DNA of 64,000 nt. Origin: AV40 sp035568175. GTDB taxonomy: Bacteria; Verrucomicrobiota; Verrucomicrobiia; Chthoniobacterales; UBA10450. A program made the translations under genes and the position numbers. The notes below the pieces were generated by a model that was given only the letters and a program-made list of their open reading frames with translations, was not told the origin of the DNA and did not search any database. Below are positions 1 through 9,092 of the stretch, piece after piece (position 1 is the first letter of the stretch; the number at the start of each line of letters is the position of its first letter). Location: the NCBI GenBank assembly GCA_035568175.1, contig DATMON010000007.1, positions 124,001 through 188,000 of the forward strand. The letters are read 5' to 3'.

Positions 1-159
1 AGCGTCGGCCGCGTCTTTGACCACGGCAGCGTTGAAATGCCGGTAATGCCGATCAATGAATTCGCTGATCGGGCCCGCCTTTACGCGGTGAACGTTCGCG
101 GCTTCACCTGTCCGCAGTCGCTGCACAGAAAAATCTATAACGTGATTTTCAACAAATGA
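1..159 (+). CDS. C-terminal end of an unrecognised protein (partial)
   Basis: An open frame runs from the first base of the window to a TGA at 157-159, giving 52 residues ending in KIYNVIFNK. The 5' part lies outside the window. I do not recognise the family. It converges with nuoN, whose stop is 34 bases away on the other strand. The reading frame is clean, but so little is visible that even its being a gene is an inference. Confidence 0.45.
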   Translation, partial: SVGRVFDHGSVEMPVMPINEFADRARLYAVNVRGFTCPQSLHRKIYNVIFNK

Positions 160-192
160 GCACGCATTTTTTTCGGTCGGAGCAAGATTTTT

Positions 193-1659
193 TTAAGGCA
201 GGGAAGCGATGATCCGCGCGGCGAATGTTTGCGGCATGATCCCGAGAAAGAGAACGACGGCGGCGAGAACGGCAATAACGGCTTCGCCGAATAAGTGACG
301 AGTGACATGTGACGAGTGACGAGCTTCGGAATCAGACGCGTGATCTACGAAAATCACCTTCAGGACGATCAGATAATAATAGAGCGAGACAAAGCTGCCG
401 AAGAGCGCAATTGCCACCAGCCAGAGCAGGCCGTGATTTCCGCCGGCGCGGAAGGCCGCGCTGAACAAATAGAATTTTCCAAAAAATCCCGCTAACGGCG
501 GCAGACCAGCCAGCGACAAGAAGAAGATCGACATACAGGTGGCCAGGAAGGGCGAGCTCGCGGCCAGTCCGGAGAAATTTTGCAGGTCGTCGCCGCCAGT
601 TTCCCGCCGGACCGCGCCGACAACCGCGAACGCGCCGATAAGTGTGACTGCGTAGATGCTGGTGTAAAACAGAGTCGCGGAAAATCCTTCGCGACCCCCG
701 GCAACGATGCCGAGCAAAGTATAGCCGCCATGTGCGACGGCCGAGTAAGCGAGCAACCGGCGAACATTGGTTTGCGCGAGCGCGACGAAATTGCCGAGCA
801 AGATCGACAACGCCGCCAATGCGGCGAGGACGGGCGACCAGCCGGCGATCATCGCGTGCCAGTCAGCGCTGCCGTGGATCGGGCCGAAGCCAATGAGCAC
901 AATTTTCCCGAGCACCACGAAGGATGCGACTTTTGAACCCGACGCAATGAAAGCCGCGCTCGGAATCGGTGCGCCCTGGTAGGCATCGGGCGCCCAAAGA
1001 TGAAATGGCGCGGCCGCGATCTTGAAAGCAAAGCCGATCAGCGTCATCACGATGCCGACGGCCAGAAGCGGTTGGAGCGGCAGCGCGGTCAACTTTTGAC
1101 CAATCGCGGCAAGAGCGGTGGTCCCGGAAAGGCCGTAAATCAGACTGATGCCAAAAAGCGTGAAAGCGCTGGCGGTGCTGCCGAAAAGAAAATATTTCAG
1201 TCCGGCTTCGGCCGAGTGGACGTCGGTTTTATCGAAAGCGGCCAGGACGTAGAGCGACAATCCCAGGAGCTCGAGGCCGATAAAAATCATGAGCAGCTCT
1301 TCGCTCCCGACGAGCAGCATTAGTCCGACCGAACCGAGCAGAAGCATGGCGATATATTCGCCAGGATTAGGCAAAGATTTTTCCGAGGAAACGAGGGGAA
1401 CGGTAGCGATCGTGAGCGCGAGGCAGATAATTTTGAAGAGTGAATTGAGCGGCGAGATGACGAGCATGCCGCCAAATAAATTTGCGTGCACTGGCAACAT
1501 CAGGATTGCGCCAATTGCGACTGCGATTCCGAGGACGGCAACAATCGGACCCAACACTAACGCGCGCGCAGTCGTTAACCCGATGGTTAGAACTACGAGC
1601 GCGGTGACAACAACAATCGCTTCCGGCGCGGCGAGCCTGAGTAATTCCAGGTAACTCAT
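193..1659 (-). CDS. nuoN: NADH-quinone oxidoreductase subunit N
   Basis: Membrane antiporter-like subunit of respiratory complex I, 488 residues, the usual family length. It is almost entirely transmembrane. The first conserved glutamate lies in the IGLELLGLSLYVL segment, and the lysine-bearing helix reads FKIAAAPFHLWAPDAYQGAP, both diagnostic of NuoN. It is the last gene of the leftward operon, and its ATG overlaps the end of the upstream nuoM copy by four bases (1656-1659). Oddity: residues near SEARHSSHVTRH, in a loop before the last helices, are encoded by a GTGACGAGTGAC-type repeat (about 295-330) that looks like an in-frame insertion. Identification is secure. Confidence 0.96.
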   Translation of the reverse strand: MSYLELLRLAAPEAIVVVTALVVLTIGLTTARALVLGPIVAVLGIAVAIGAILMLPVHANLFGGMLVISPLNSLFKIICLALTIATVPLVSSEKSLPNPGEYIAMLLLGSVGLMLLVGSEELLMIFIGLELLGLSLYVLAAFDKTDVHSAEAGLKYFLFGSTASAFTLFGISLIYGLSGTTALAAIGQKLTALPLQPLLAVGIVMTLIGFAFKIAAAPFHLWAPDAYQGAPIPSAAFIASGSKVASFVVLGKIVLIGFGPIHGSADWHAMIAGWSPVLAALAALSILLGNFVALAQTNVRRLLAYSAVAHGGYTLLGIVAGGREGFSATLFYTSIYAVTLIGAFAVVGAVRRETGGDDLQNFSGLAASSPFLATCMSIFFLSLAGLPPLAGFFGKFYLFSAAFRAGGNHGLLWLVAIALFGSFVSLYYYLIVLKVIFVDHASDSEARHSSHVTRHLFGEAVIAVLAAVVLFLGIMPQTFAARIIASLP

Positions 1660-3110
1660 TTTAAGAAACGCATCGCTTCAACCGCCGGCTGAATGCGATC
1701 CAGCAGAAGTTTTGGATAAACTCCGACCGCGAGTATGGCGAACATGAGCAGACCAGCGCCGAGTTTCTCGGGGATCGTGATCGGTTCCATTTCAGGGGGC
1801 GGAGGGCTGACATGCGCAAGATCGACATCGAAGAATGCGCGCTTCAGCGCGCGAAGCGTGAATGCGGCGACGAGCACCATTCCGATCCCGGTGATCCAAA
1901 CCGCGACCGGATAACTTTTCCACGCGCCAATCAGAATTGTGATTTCGGCGGCGAACCCGCTAAAGCCGGGGATCCCCATCGATGCAGCGGCCGCGACGAC
2001 AAACGTAAACGCGGCAAACGGCAACGCCCGGCCGAGATCCATTCCCGCGAGCGCGTCGAGCTCCCGCGTGTGGGTGCGCCGATAAATCATCCGGCCGGCC
2101 ACGGCGAAGAGGAGGGCGCCAATTACGCCGTGGGAAAACATTTGCAGCACCGCGCCGGAAACGCCGAACACGTTGGCGGTGGCCAGGCCGAGCAACACAA
2201 AACCCATGTGGCTCACGCTGGAATAACCGATAACGAATTTTAGATCGCGCTGACGCAACGCGACCGCGGCGGCATAAACAATTCCGATCACGGCGAGAAC
2301 TGCGATCCACGTCCGCCACATCTGGAAGCCTTGTGGAAAAAGATTCATCGCCACACGCAGGCATGCGTAGGCGCCAAGTTTCATCACGATTCCGGCGAGC
2401 AACATCGAACCCGCCGTAGGCGCGGCGACATGGCCGGTCGGCGCCCAGGTGTGCAACGGCCAGATACCGGCGAGCACGGCGAAGCCGAGAAACAAAACCG
2501 GGAACACCCATGATTGGATTTGAGGCGCGAATTGAATCTGCGCGAGCTGATTCAGATCGAGCGATTTGCCGATAACGTAAACGGCGATGATCCCAAGAAA
2601 AACGAGCGCGCCGCCGAAAAACGAATAGAGCGTGAGCTTCATCGCGCCGTATTCCTTGTTGGTCGAACCAAAGATCGCGATCAGGAAATATTTCGGGACG
2701 ATGACCAGCTCGTAGAAAAGAAAGAGCAAAAAGAGATCGGCGCTGAGAAAGACGCCATACGAGCCGCCGACTACGAGCAGGAGCCAAAAGAAAAATTCAT
2801 TCGCACGATCCGTAATATCCCAGGAAAACAAAACCGCGCTGATCGCGGCGATTCCTGTCACCAGAACGAGAGTCAAACTGATCCCATCGAGTGCGAGATG
2901 GTAATTCATCCCGAGCGCCGGAACCCACGGCACGCGCACGATGGTTGTGAAATGAGCAAGATCGACATCGTCGCGAAAACAACTGGCAAGGCTGACCGCG
3001 AAGGCACCGACAGCAGTGATCAGTGCAATCCAGCGCGCAAGAGCGCGTGGTAGAACGAGTAGAACGATTGCGCCGGCGAACGTGATGTAAATCGTCCACG
3101 CGATCATCAC
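1656..3110 (-). CDS. nuoM: NADH-quinone oxidoreductase subunit M, second copy
   Basis: Second of two adjacent NuoM-like proton-pump subunits, 484 residues, polytopic. It carries the conserved glutamate segment LFYELVIVPKYFLI and the helix motif PLHTWAPTGHVAAPTAGSML followed by GIVMKLGAYA. The usual lysine just before the PFHTW motif appears to be replaced: the stretch reads AVLAGIWPLHTW. It starts 3 bases after the upstream nuoM copy and overlaps nuoN by 4 bases. Two exact copies of the AAGATCGACATC word (1818 and 2958) fall inside it, both encoding Asp-Val-Asp-Leu. A MM start allows the second ATG (3107) as an alternative. This copy belongs to the shorter GIxPLHTW-type NuoM variant. Confidence 0.93.
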   Translation of the reverse strand: MMIAWTIYITFAGAIVLLVLPRALARWIALITAVGAFAVSLASCFRDDVDLAHFTTIVRVPWVPALGMNYHLALDGISLTLVLVTGIAAISAVLFSWDITDRANEFFFWLLLVVGGSYGVFLSADLFLLFLFYELVIVPKYFLIAIFGSTNKEYGAMKLTLYSFFGGALVFLGIIAVYVIGKSLDLNQLAQIQFAPQIQSWVFPVLFLGFAVLAGIWPLHTWAPTGHVAAPTAGSMLLAGIVMKLGAYACLRVAMNLFPQGFQMWRTWIAVLAVIGIVYAAAVALRQRDLKFVIGYSSVSHMGFVLLGLATANVFGVSGAVLQMFSHGVIGALLFAVAGRMIYRRTHTRELDALAGMDLGRALPFAAFTFVVAAAASMGIPGFSGFAAEITILIGAWKSYPVAVWITGIGMVLVAAFTLRALKRAFFDVDLAHVSPPPPEMEPITIPEKLGAGLLMFAILAVGVYPKLLLDRIQPAVEAMRFLK

Positions 3111-3113
3111 GTT

Positions 3114-4610
3114 TCAGGCAAACAATCGCGCCATGTGAACGACGGTTGCGTTGAAGATGTTGAAAATGAATTGCGGCGAAATCCCGATCGCGAACATCAG
3201 TAGCGTGACCGGGACGATGACAAACTTTTCGCCACGGATGAGATCGGAGAAACCGCTGCAACTTTCGGCAAGCGGGCCACTAAAGAGCGCTTGCATCGCC
3301 CGCATGAAAGTCACGGCCGTGAAAAGCAAACCGAGAACGGCGATGGCAGTGAACGAAGCGGCAGTCGCAAATGAACCTTTGAAAATTAAAAATTCCCCGA
3401 TGAATCCATTGAGCCCTGGCAAACCGAGCGACGAGAACATGGCGACACTCATCCAGCCGCAAAGCAATGGGGTCCGTTGCATCAGACCACCGAAATCGTC
3501 GATGCCGCGCAGACCGCGCCGCTCTTCGAGCAAACCGACGAAATAGAAAAGCGCGGCGGCGGTGAGGCCGTGATTGAAGATTTGCAGAAACACACCGCTC
3601 AACGCCGCATGCATGTCGATCGAGGAAGATGTCGATCCTTCGACTCCGCTCAGGACAGGCCTTGCGGTGATTGCGAAAAGACCGAGCAGGCAATAACCGA
3701 GGTGATTGATCGACAAGTAGGCAACCATTCGTTTGAGGTCGCGTTGCGCCCAAGCCGCGAGCGGCGCGAAGACGATCGAGCAAACGACCAACGTGAGCAG
3801 CCATGGTCCTGCGATTTTAATTTCGTTCGGGAAAAGCGGAATGAGGAGCCGGATGAAGCCGTAGACGCCCATTTTCGAAAGCGCGCCGGTTAACACCATC
3901 GACACACCAGTCGGCGCCGTTTGATAGGCGTCGGGCAGCCAGGTGTGAAACGGAAACAGCGGGACTTTGACGGCGAGCCCGAGAAAAATTCCAGCGAAGG
4001 CGAGCCATTGAAGTTTGCCAACGAGCAGTCCGGTTTTGCCGAGACCGGCGAGCGCCGCGAAATCAAATGTTCCCTTGGCAAAATAAATTCCGAGAAAAGC
4101 GAGGAGCATGGCGACGCTGCCGAGAAATGTGTAAACAAAAAATTTAACCGCGGCGTAATCTCGATTTTCGCCGCCGTAAATTTTGATAAGGAGAAACGCC
4201 GGAACGAGGCTCATTTCGTAAAACAGAAACCAGAGAATGAAATTCTGGGCGGTGAACGTGCCGTAGAGCGCCGCCTGCATCACGAGCATCAGCGCGCAGG
4301 CGCCGCGTTCCAGGCGTTGCGCGGAGAAAGCGAACGGAAAAACAAGCGAAGTCAACAACACGAGAAGAAGACTCAGACCATCGACGCCGACGAGATATTC
4401 GGCGCCGATTGAAGGGATCCAGGCATGACGTTCCACCGCCTGCAAACCCGACGCGGTGGGATCGAATTTTTGCCAGAGCATCAAGGCGTAGAATGCGGAG
4501 AGCGCGTTGAAGATGAGCGCAACCGTGCGCGCGTTCTTCGGCTGACCGATGTAAAGCGCGATCGCGCCAGCCAGCGGAATCAGAATAAGAAAACTGATCA
4601 ACCCAACCAT
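3114..4610 (-). CDS. nuoM: NADH-quinone oxidoreductase subunit M, first copy
   Basis: Canonical NuoM antiporter-like subunit of complex I, 498 residues. It shows FLFYEMSLVPAFLLI with the pump glutamate, VKVPLFPFHTWLPDAYQTAP with the conserved lysine, and GALSKMGVYG. The start overlaps the end of nuoL by 13 bases, indicating translational coupling. A short stretch reading ARPVLSGVEGSTSS (about 3630-3665) sits in a loop where relatives normally have none. It is the translation of a widespread CCTTCGACTCCGCTCAGG-type repeat, inserted in frame. Together with the next gene this gives complex I two NuoM-type subunits. Confidence 0.95.
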   Translation of the reverse strand: MVGLISFLILIPLAGAIALYIGQPKNARTVALIFNALSAFYALMLWQKFDPTASGLQAVERHAWIPSIGAEYLVGVDGLSLLLVLLTSLVFPFAFSAQRLERGACALMLVMQAALYGTFTAQNFILWFLFYEMSLVPAFLLIKIYGGENRDYAAVKFFVYTFLGSVAMLLAFLGIYFAKGTFDFAALAGLGKTGLLVGKLQWLAFAGIFLGLAVKVPLFPFHTWLPDAYQTAPTGVSMVLTGALSKMGVYGFIRLLIPLFPNEIKIAGPWLLTLVVCSIVFAPLAAWAQRDLKRMVAYLSINHLGYCLLGLFAITARPVLSGVEGSTSSSIDMHAALSGVFLQIFNHGLTAAALFYFVGLLEERRGLRGIDDFGGLMQRTPLLCGWMSVAMFSSLGLPGLNGFIGEFLIFKGSFATAASFTAIAVLGLLFTAVTFMRAMQALFSGPLAESCSGFSDLIRGEKFVIVPVTLLMFAIGISPQFIFNIFNATVVHMARLFA

Positions 4611-6571
4611 GCGTAAAGAAGAACGAGCGCGAGCATGCCGAGAGCGACCGCGCCGAGATAGGTTTGAATTTGCCCCGAGTGCCAGCGCGACATCACGCGG
4701 CCCAACCCGCGCGCACCGCTCGTGCTTTCATCGACACCGGCGTTGATGACACGCTCGTCGGCACTGGTCGTGACGCGGCCAAAAAATTGCCCGATCCTGC
4801 CAATGTCTTGAACGAGACCGTCCCAGACATGGCGATCCATCCAATCGGAAAATCGCGCTAAAATCGCAGAGAGTGCGATAACGGTGTGATCGTAAATCTC
4901 GTCGACCCACATTTTGTTTTCGAGGAAACGAAAGAGCGCCGGTTGCGCGTGTTGAAGCGGATCGGTTTCGCCGGCGCGTCGATACATCCAGATGCCGATC
5001 GCCACACCCGCACCAACGAGCGCAAGCGAGACGACAATCATCGGTTGAATCAGGAGATGCGGATCGAAGTGCGCTGGATGTCCGGTTAAATAACTTTCGA
5101 GCCACGGCCATGCGGGTGTCAGAACGATGCTGAGAAGAATTGCGCAGACCGCGAGCACGATCAACGGGAGCGTCATCACGCTTGGACTTTCGTTCGCATG
5201 CTCCGACGCCGCGCGGCGGTTGCCGAAAAACACGTAGATGACCTGGCGTGTCATGTAGAGCGCGGTCAAAACGACGCCAATCATCATTAAGTAGTACGGC
5301 AGATGTGAGCCCGGCCAGTGCGCGGTCGCGTGGAGAATCTCTTCCTTCGTCCAACCGCCGGAGAAAAAGAACGGCACGCCGCTGAGCGCCATCATTCCAA
5401 TCGCATAAGTTAAAAATGTGATCGGCATCAGCCGACGCAAGCCACCCATCTTTCGAATGTCCTGTTCGTGATGAAGCCCGTGAATGACCGAGCCAGCCCC
5501 GAGAAAGAGGAGCGCCTTGAAAAATCCGTGCGCGAGCAGATGCATGATGCCGGCTGCGACGCCGCCGACGCCGAGCGACACCATCATCAAGCCGAGTTGG
5601 GAAACGGTGGAGTAAGCAAGAATGCGTTTGATGTCGAACTGCGCGACCGCAATTAACGCCGCCATTAATCCGGTGATTACGCCGATCCAAACCACAACCG
5701 TGAGCGAAGTCGTAACGCCATTGATCGCGCCAACGGCGAAGATCGGATAGACGCGTGCGACCAGAAACACTCCGGCAGCAACCATCGTTGCGGCATGGAT
5801 CAACGCGCTGACCGGCGTCGGACCTTCCATCGCGTCCGGCAACCAAACATGGAGTGGAAATTGTCCCGATTTCCCAACTGCGCCGCAAAAAATCAGAAGC
5901 GCAACCAGCGTGACGCTGGACCCAATTGCAGACAGCGCCACAGGTTCAAAGCAGCCGCGACCGCCATCATAAAAGAGAAGCGTGCCGCTGCGGTGATAAA
6001 GCCAGAGGATCCCAAGAAAAAATCCCATGTCGCCGATTCGCGTGGTGATGAACGCCTTTTTGGCCGCCGCCGCCGCGCTCGGACGGTCGATCCAAAATCC
6101 GATCAGCAAATACGAGGCGAGACCAACCAGTTCCCAAAAAACAAAGAGGAGGAGCAAGCTGTTGGCGACGACCACGCCGAGCATCGCGCCGGAAAAAAAT
6201 GAGAGATAGGCGAAGAACCGACTGAAATTTTTGTCGTCGGCCATGTAACCGATGCTGAAAATAAAAATGCAGAGACCGACCAGCGCGATCATCACCATCA
6301 TCGCGGCGGCAAGCGGATCGAGAACGAAACCAATCCGCAACGGCTGTTCCCCAAACGTGAACCAAGTGAAATTTTCGACCGCGCGAAAGCCGTGAGAATG
6401 GAGCGTCGGAACGAACGCGAAGATCGACATCGCCAGCGCAGCGACTTGGCCCACAACTGCGACTGCGCTCGAAGCAAAGCGCGCGGACTTTCCGAAACCC
6501 AAAATCAAAAGCGCCGCGACAATCGGCGCCGCCGGAATTAACCAAACGTTGCTCGTGATCCAGGAATTCAT
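4598..6571 (-). CDS. nuoL: NADH-quinone oxidoreductase subunit L
   Basis: Largest antiporter-like subunit of complex I, 657 residues counted from the ATG at 6571. That start overlaps the nuoK stop as ATGA and begins MNSWITSNVWLIPAAPIVAA. An upstream in-frame extension to 6835 is only the shadow of nuoK and was discarded. Diagnostic segments are LLLFVFWELVGLASYLLIGFW and GKSGQFPLHVWLPDAMEGPTP. The C-terminus holds the long amphipathic lateral helix region (from about residue 540) and a final membrane anchor. The protein is somewhat longer than E. coli NuoL, which would fit a longer lateral helix spanning an extra NuoM, but I could not align it. Confidence 0.96.
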   Translation of the reverse strand: MNSWITSNVWLIPAAPIVAALLILGFGKSARFASSAVAVVGQVAALAMSIFAFVPTLHSHGFRAVENFTWFTFGEQPLRIGFVLDPLAAAMMVMIALVGLCIFIFSIGYMADDKNFSRFFAYLSFFSGAMLGVVVANSLLLLFVFWELVGLASYLLIGFWIDRPSAAAAAKKAFITTRIGDMGFFLGILWLYHRSGTLLFYDGGRGCFEPVALSAIGSSVTLVALLIFCGAVGKSGQFPLHVWLPDAMEGPTPVSALIHAATMVAAGVFLVARVYPIFAVGAINGVTTSLTVVVWIGVITGLMAALIAVAQFDIKRILAYSTVSQLGLMMVSLGVGGVAAGIMHLLAHGFFKALLFLGAGSVIHGLHHEQDIRKMGGLRRLMPITFLTYAIGMMALSGVPFFFSGGWTKEEILHATAHWPGSHLPYYLMMIGVVLTALYMTRQVIYVFFGNRRAASEHANESPSVMTLPLIVLAVCAILLSIVLTPAWPWLESYLTGHPAHFDPHLLIQPMIVVSLALVGAGVAIGIWMYRRAGETDPLQHAQPALFRFLENKMWVDEIYDHTVIALSAILARFSDWMDRHVWDGLVQDIGRIGQFFGRVTTSADERVINAGVDESTSGARGLGRVMSRWHSGQIQTYLGAVALGMLALVLLYAWLG

Positions 6572-6876
6572 CCTTTGAGGCGATCGAGCTGGTCGACGTT
6601 GGTGGTGCGGAAATGTCGATAAACGACGATCACCATTGCGAGTCCGACGGCGGCTTCGGCAGCGGCGATCGCGATTGCGAAGATCGCCACCATCACTCCG
6701 GTTGGCTGCGCCGGTTGCGGAGCGAACCGCCAAAACGCGATGAAGTTGATGTTGGCCGCCGCCAGCATCATCTCGATCCCGATGAGGATGAAGATCGCGT
6801 GACGGCGACTTAGCGCTGCAAGCAGACCGATACAAAACAACGCCGCTGAAACGACGAGCAAGATCGACAACGTCAT
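6568..6876 (-). CDS. nuoK: NADH-quinone oxidoreductase subunit K
   Basis: Small three-helix membrane subunit of complex I, 102 residues. The start at 6876 was chosen because it overlaps the nuoJ stop as ATGA and gives MTLSILLVVSAALFCIG, matching family N-termini. A longer frame to 6945 adds a charged, non-homologous leader. The conserved buried glutamates appear in ILIGIEMMLAAANINFIAF and AAEAAVGLAMVIVVYR. It overlaps nuoL by four bases at the other end. Confidence 0.95.
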   Translation of the reverse strand: MTLSILLVVSAALFCIGLLAALSRRHAIFILIGIEMMLAAANINFIAFWRFAPQPAQPTGVMVAIFAIAIAAAEAAVGLAMVIVVYRHFRTTNVDQLDRLKG

Positions 6877-7358
6877 GAGCTCTTGTCCTCCATCACCAGA
6901 ATGAGCGCGCCGATCAGGGCGGCGGTTAGCAAAACTCCCACGCACTGGAGCGGCCAGACATAATTGCTCATCAGCAACTCGCCGATTCGCTGAACGGTGA
7001 CTGGCTCGATCTGCGACGGCGCGACCGAAAGCGATTTTGTTTTCAAAATCGCCCAGATCAATCCGGCGAAGACCGCGATAGCAACAAAAACGCCACCCCA
7101 GTTAAAGCCGCGAAGTTTTCCAACATCGTCTCGCGTCAAGAGAATGGTGAAGACAATCAGGACCGCGACCGCGCCGATGTAGACGAAGATTTGGACGAGG
7201 CCGACGAACTCGGCACCGAGTAAAAAGAAAAACGCCGAGATGCCGACAAACATCACCGCGAAACTGAGCGCGGCGTGCATCAGCTTCTGTAGCGTCGCGG
7301 CTGCCAACGCAGCAGCGAGCGTGAAAATAGAAATGATCGTAAAAGCGACGGTGCTCAT
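6873..7358 (-). CDS. nuoJ: NADH-quinone oxidoreductase subunit J
   Basis: Membrane subunit of complex I, 161 residues, five predicted helices. The segment AEFVGLVQIFVYIGAVAVL is the signature NuoJ helix with the pi-bulge region next to NuoK. It is flanked by four-base ATGA-type overlaps with nuoH upstream and nuoK downstream, as expected for a tightly coupled operon. Confidence 0.95.
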   Translation of the reverse strand: MSTVAFTIISIFTLAAALAAATLQKLMHAALSFAVMFVGISAFFFLLGAEFVGLVQIFVYIGAVAVLIVFTILLTRDDVGKLRGFNWGGVFVAIAVFAGLIWAILKTKSLSVAPSQIEPVTVQRIGELLMSNYVWPLQCVGVLLTAALIGALILVMEDKSS

Positions 7359-8545
7359 TCAGCAAAGCGATAAGTGCGCGGCGCGAATTTTCGGCGCGTA
7401 TCGAGCAGGATCGACAAGCTGACGTAAATGGTGGCGACGACCGCGAGCGACCAAAGCCAGCCACGCAACCCGCGACCGGTGTAATGCCAAACCGCTGCGG
7501 CGACCACGCAGGTAAACGCCATCGGCAGCATGAACTTCCAGGCGAAATTCATGATCTGATCGATCCGCGTGCGTGGAAGCGTGCCGCGAAGCCAGATGTA
7601 AACGAAAAGTACGATCGACAACTTCGCGAAAAACCAAACGTAGGACGGAATGAACTCGAGAAAGTGGAACGGCGCGTGCCAGCCGCCGAGAAACAGCGTT
7701 ATGCCCAACCCGCTGATCGCGAACATCCCGATGTACTCCGCCATGAAAAAGGTGGCGTATTTGAAACCGGAGTATTCGGTCATGTGACCGGCCACGATTT
7801 CGGATTCACCTTCGGGCACATCGAACGGCGTCCGATTCGATTCGACCAGGCCGGAAACAAAAAACAAAAGGAAGGCGGTCGCGCCCCACGGAGTAAAAAC
7901 AAACCAGTGCGGCACGAAACCGAGTGAGTAGTTACCCTGGGCATCGACAATTTTGTCGGGATTCAACGAGCCAACGATCATCACGACCGGAAGAACAGTG
8001 ATGATCAACGGCAACTCGTAACTGATCATCTGCGCGATCGCGCGCATTGCGCCTAACATCGAATACTTATTGTTGCTGCCCCAGCCGGCCATGAACACCA
8101 TCAGCTCGGTGGCGGATCCAACCGCGAAGAAAAACAAAATGCCGCCATCGATATTGAACGGCGTCATGTTCCGGCCGTATGGAATTACGCCGAGAGTAAG
8201 GATCGCGGCAGCGGCGATCAGAATCGGCGCCAGGAAATGAACGATCTTGTCCGCGCGGATGGGAACGATGTCCTCCTTAATCAACATTTTGATTCCGTCG
8301 GCAACGGGCTGGAAAAGACCGAATGGACCGACCCGATTCGGGCCGTAACGATTTTGGATTCGGCCAAGAATTTTTCGTTCGAGAACCGAAATGAGCGCGA
8401 ACAAAGTCAGGAACACGCCGAGCAACGCGGCGATGTTGATCAGGCTCGACGCGATTTGAATCATCCAATCCGGCGCGCGACCGCTAATGAAGGAAAGCAG
8501 CCACTGTTTTGCGTGGATGAAGATTTGGTCGAGAGAATCGCTCAC
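7355..8545 (-). CDS. nuoH: NADH-quinone oxidoreductase subunit H
   Basis: Membrane subunit that joins the hydrophilic arm of complex I and lines the quinone chamber. It has 396 residues, longer than E. coli NuoH because of an N-terminal extension of about 30 residues and longer loops. Signature segments are LERKILGRIQNRYGPNRVGP, GLFQPVADGIKMLIKED, FDVPEGESEIVAG and LRGTLPRTRIDQIM. It is the first gene of the leftward operon nuoH-J-K-L-M-M-N. Its start faces nuoA across a 156-base divergent region. Confidence 0.96.
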   Translation of the reverse strand: MSDSLDQIFIHAKQWLLSFISGRAPDWMIQIASSLINIAALLGVFLTLFALISVLERKILGRIQNRYGPNRVGPFGLFQPVADGIKMLIKEDIVPIRADKIVHFLAPILIAAAAILTLGVIPYGRNMTPFNIDGGILFFFAVGSATELMVFMAGWGSNNKYSMLGAMRAIAQMISYELPLIITVLPVVMIVGSLNPDKIVDAQGNYSLGFVPHWFVFTPWGATAFLLFFVSGLVESNRTPFDVPEGESEIVAGHMTEYSGFKYATFFMAEYIGMFAISGLGITLFLGGWHAPFHFLEFIPSYVWFFAKLSIVLFVYIWLRGTLPRTRIDQIMNFAWKFMLPMAFTCVVAAAVWHYTGRGLRGWLWSLAVVATIYVSLSILLDTRRKFAPRTYRFAE

Positions 8546-8701
8546 GCTCGATGAAGAAAAGCGGTGAGTGATTGTTTAATCAAGGAAGAACCATGGTTCA
8601 CCGATTAACTGGGATGAAACACAGATTAAAGAGTAGTAGTATTACTTCTGTTTATCAGTGTAAATCTGTGTTGCTCTGTGGCTGATTAAATTTTCACCGG
8701 A
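8546..8701. promoter_or_regulatory. Divergent nuoH/nuoA intergenic region
   Basis: This 156-base gap separates two divergently transcribed complex I operons, so promoters for both should lie here. It is AT-rich compared with the flanking genes. It also contains a perfect 10-base inverted repeat, AACACAGATT at 8618-8627 and AATCTGTGTT at 8663-8672. I could not assign -35 and -10 boxes with confidence. The regulatory role follows from position only. Confidence 0.5.
8618..8672. repeat. Inverted repeat AACACAGATT / AATCTGTGTT
   Basis: The two perfect 10-base arms are separated by 35 bases. The word belongs to a family of ACACAGATT/AATCTGTG repeats common in intergenic DNA of some bacteria, so it may be a mobile palindrome rather than an operator. 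Only one copy was seen in this window. Confidence 0.6.
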
Positions 8702-9091
8702 ATGACTCCGAACCCATACTTGTTCATTGTCATCTTCGCCGGCGTAGCGCTGGCGTTTCCGTTGCTGCCGCTCGGACTGGCATGGTTGTGGCGGAGATTC
8801 TTTCAGCCTCCAAAACCCGGCGCGCAGAAAAATGCGATTTACGAATGCGGCGTTGAGTCGATCGGCGAAGCGCAGGTCCAATTCCGGTCTCAGTATTATC
8901 TCTACGCGATCATTTTTCTGATTTTCGACGTGGAAGCGATTTTTCTGGTGCCGTTCGCGGTCGCGTTTACCGGTTTGCCGATCGGTGCGTTCGTCGCCAT
9001 CCTCGTTTTTCTGCTTTTATTAATCGAAGGACTGGTTTGGGCATGGGGCAAAGGTTGTTTAAATTGGGGTCCGAGCCGGACTGGCACTTAA
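8702..9091 (+). CDS. nuoA: NADH-quinone oxidoreductase subunit A
   Basis: Membrane subunit of complex I, 129 residues, three helices. Signature segments are KNAIYECGVES (the conserved cysteine loop), QYYLYAIIFLIFDVEAIFL and LLLLIEGLVWAWGKG. It begins the rightward operon nuoA-B-C-D, and nuoB starts 1 base after its stop. The ATG directly follows the divergent promoter region. Confidence 0.96.
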   Translation: MTPNPYLFIVIFAGVALAFPLLPLGLAWLWRRFFQPPKPGAQKNAIYECGVESIGEAQVQFRSQYYLYAIIFLIFDVEAIFLVPFAVAFTGLPIGAFVAILVFLLLLIEGLVWAWGKGCLNWGPSRTGT

Positions 9092-9092
9092 A

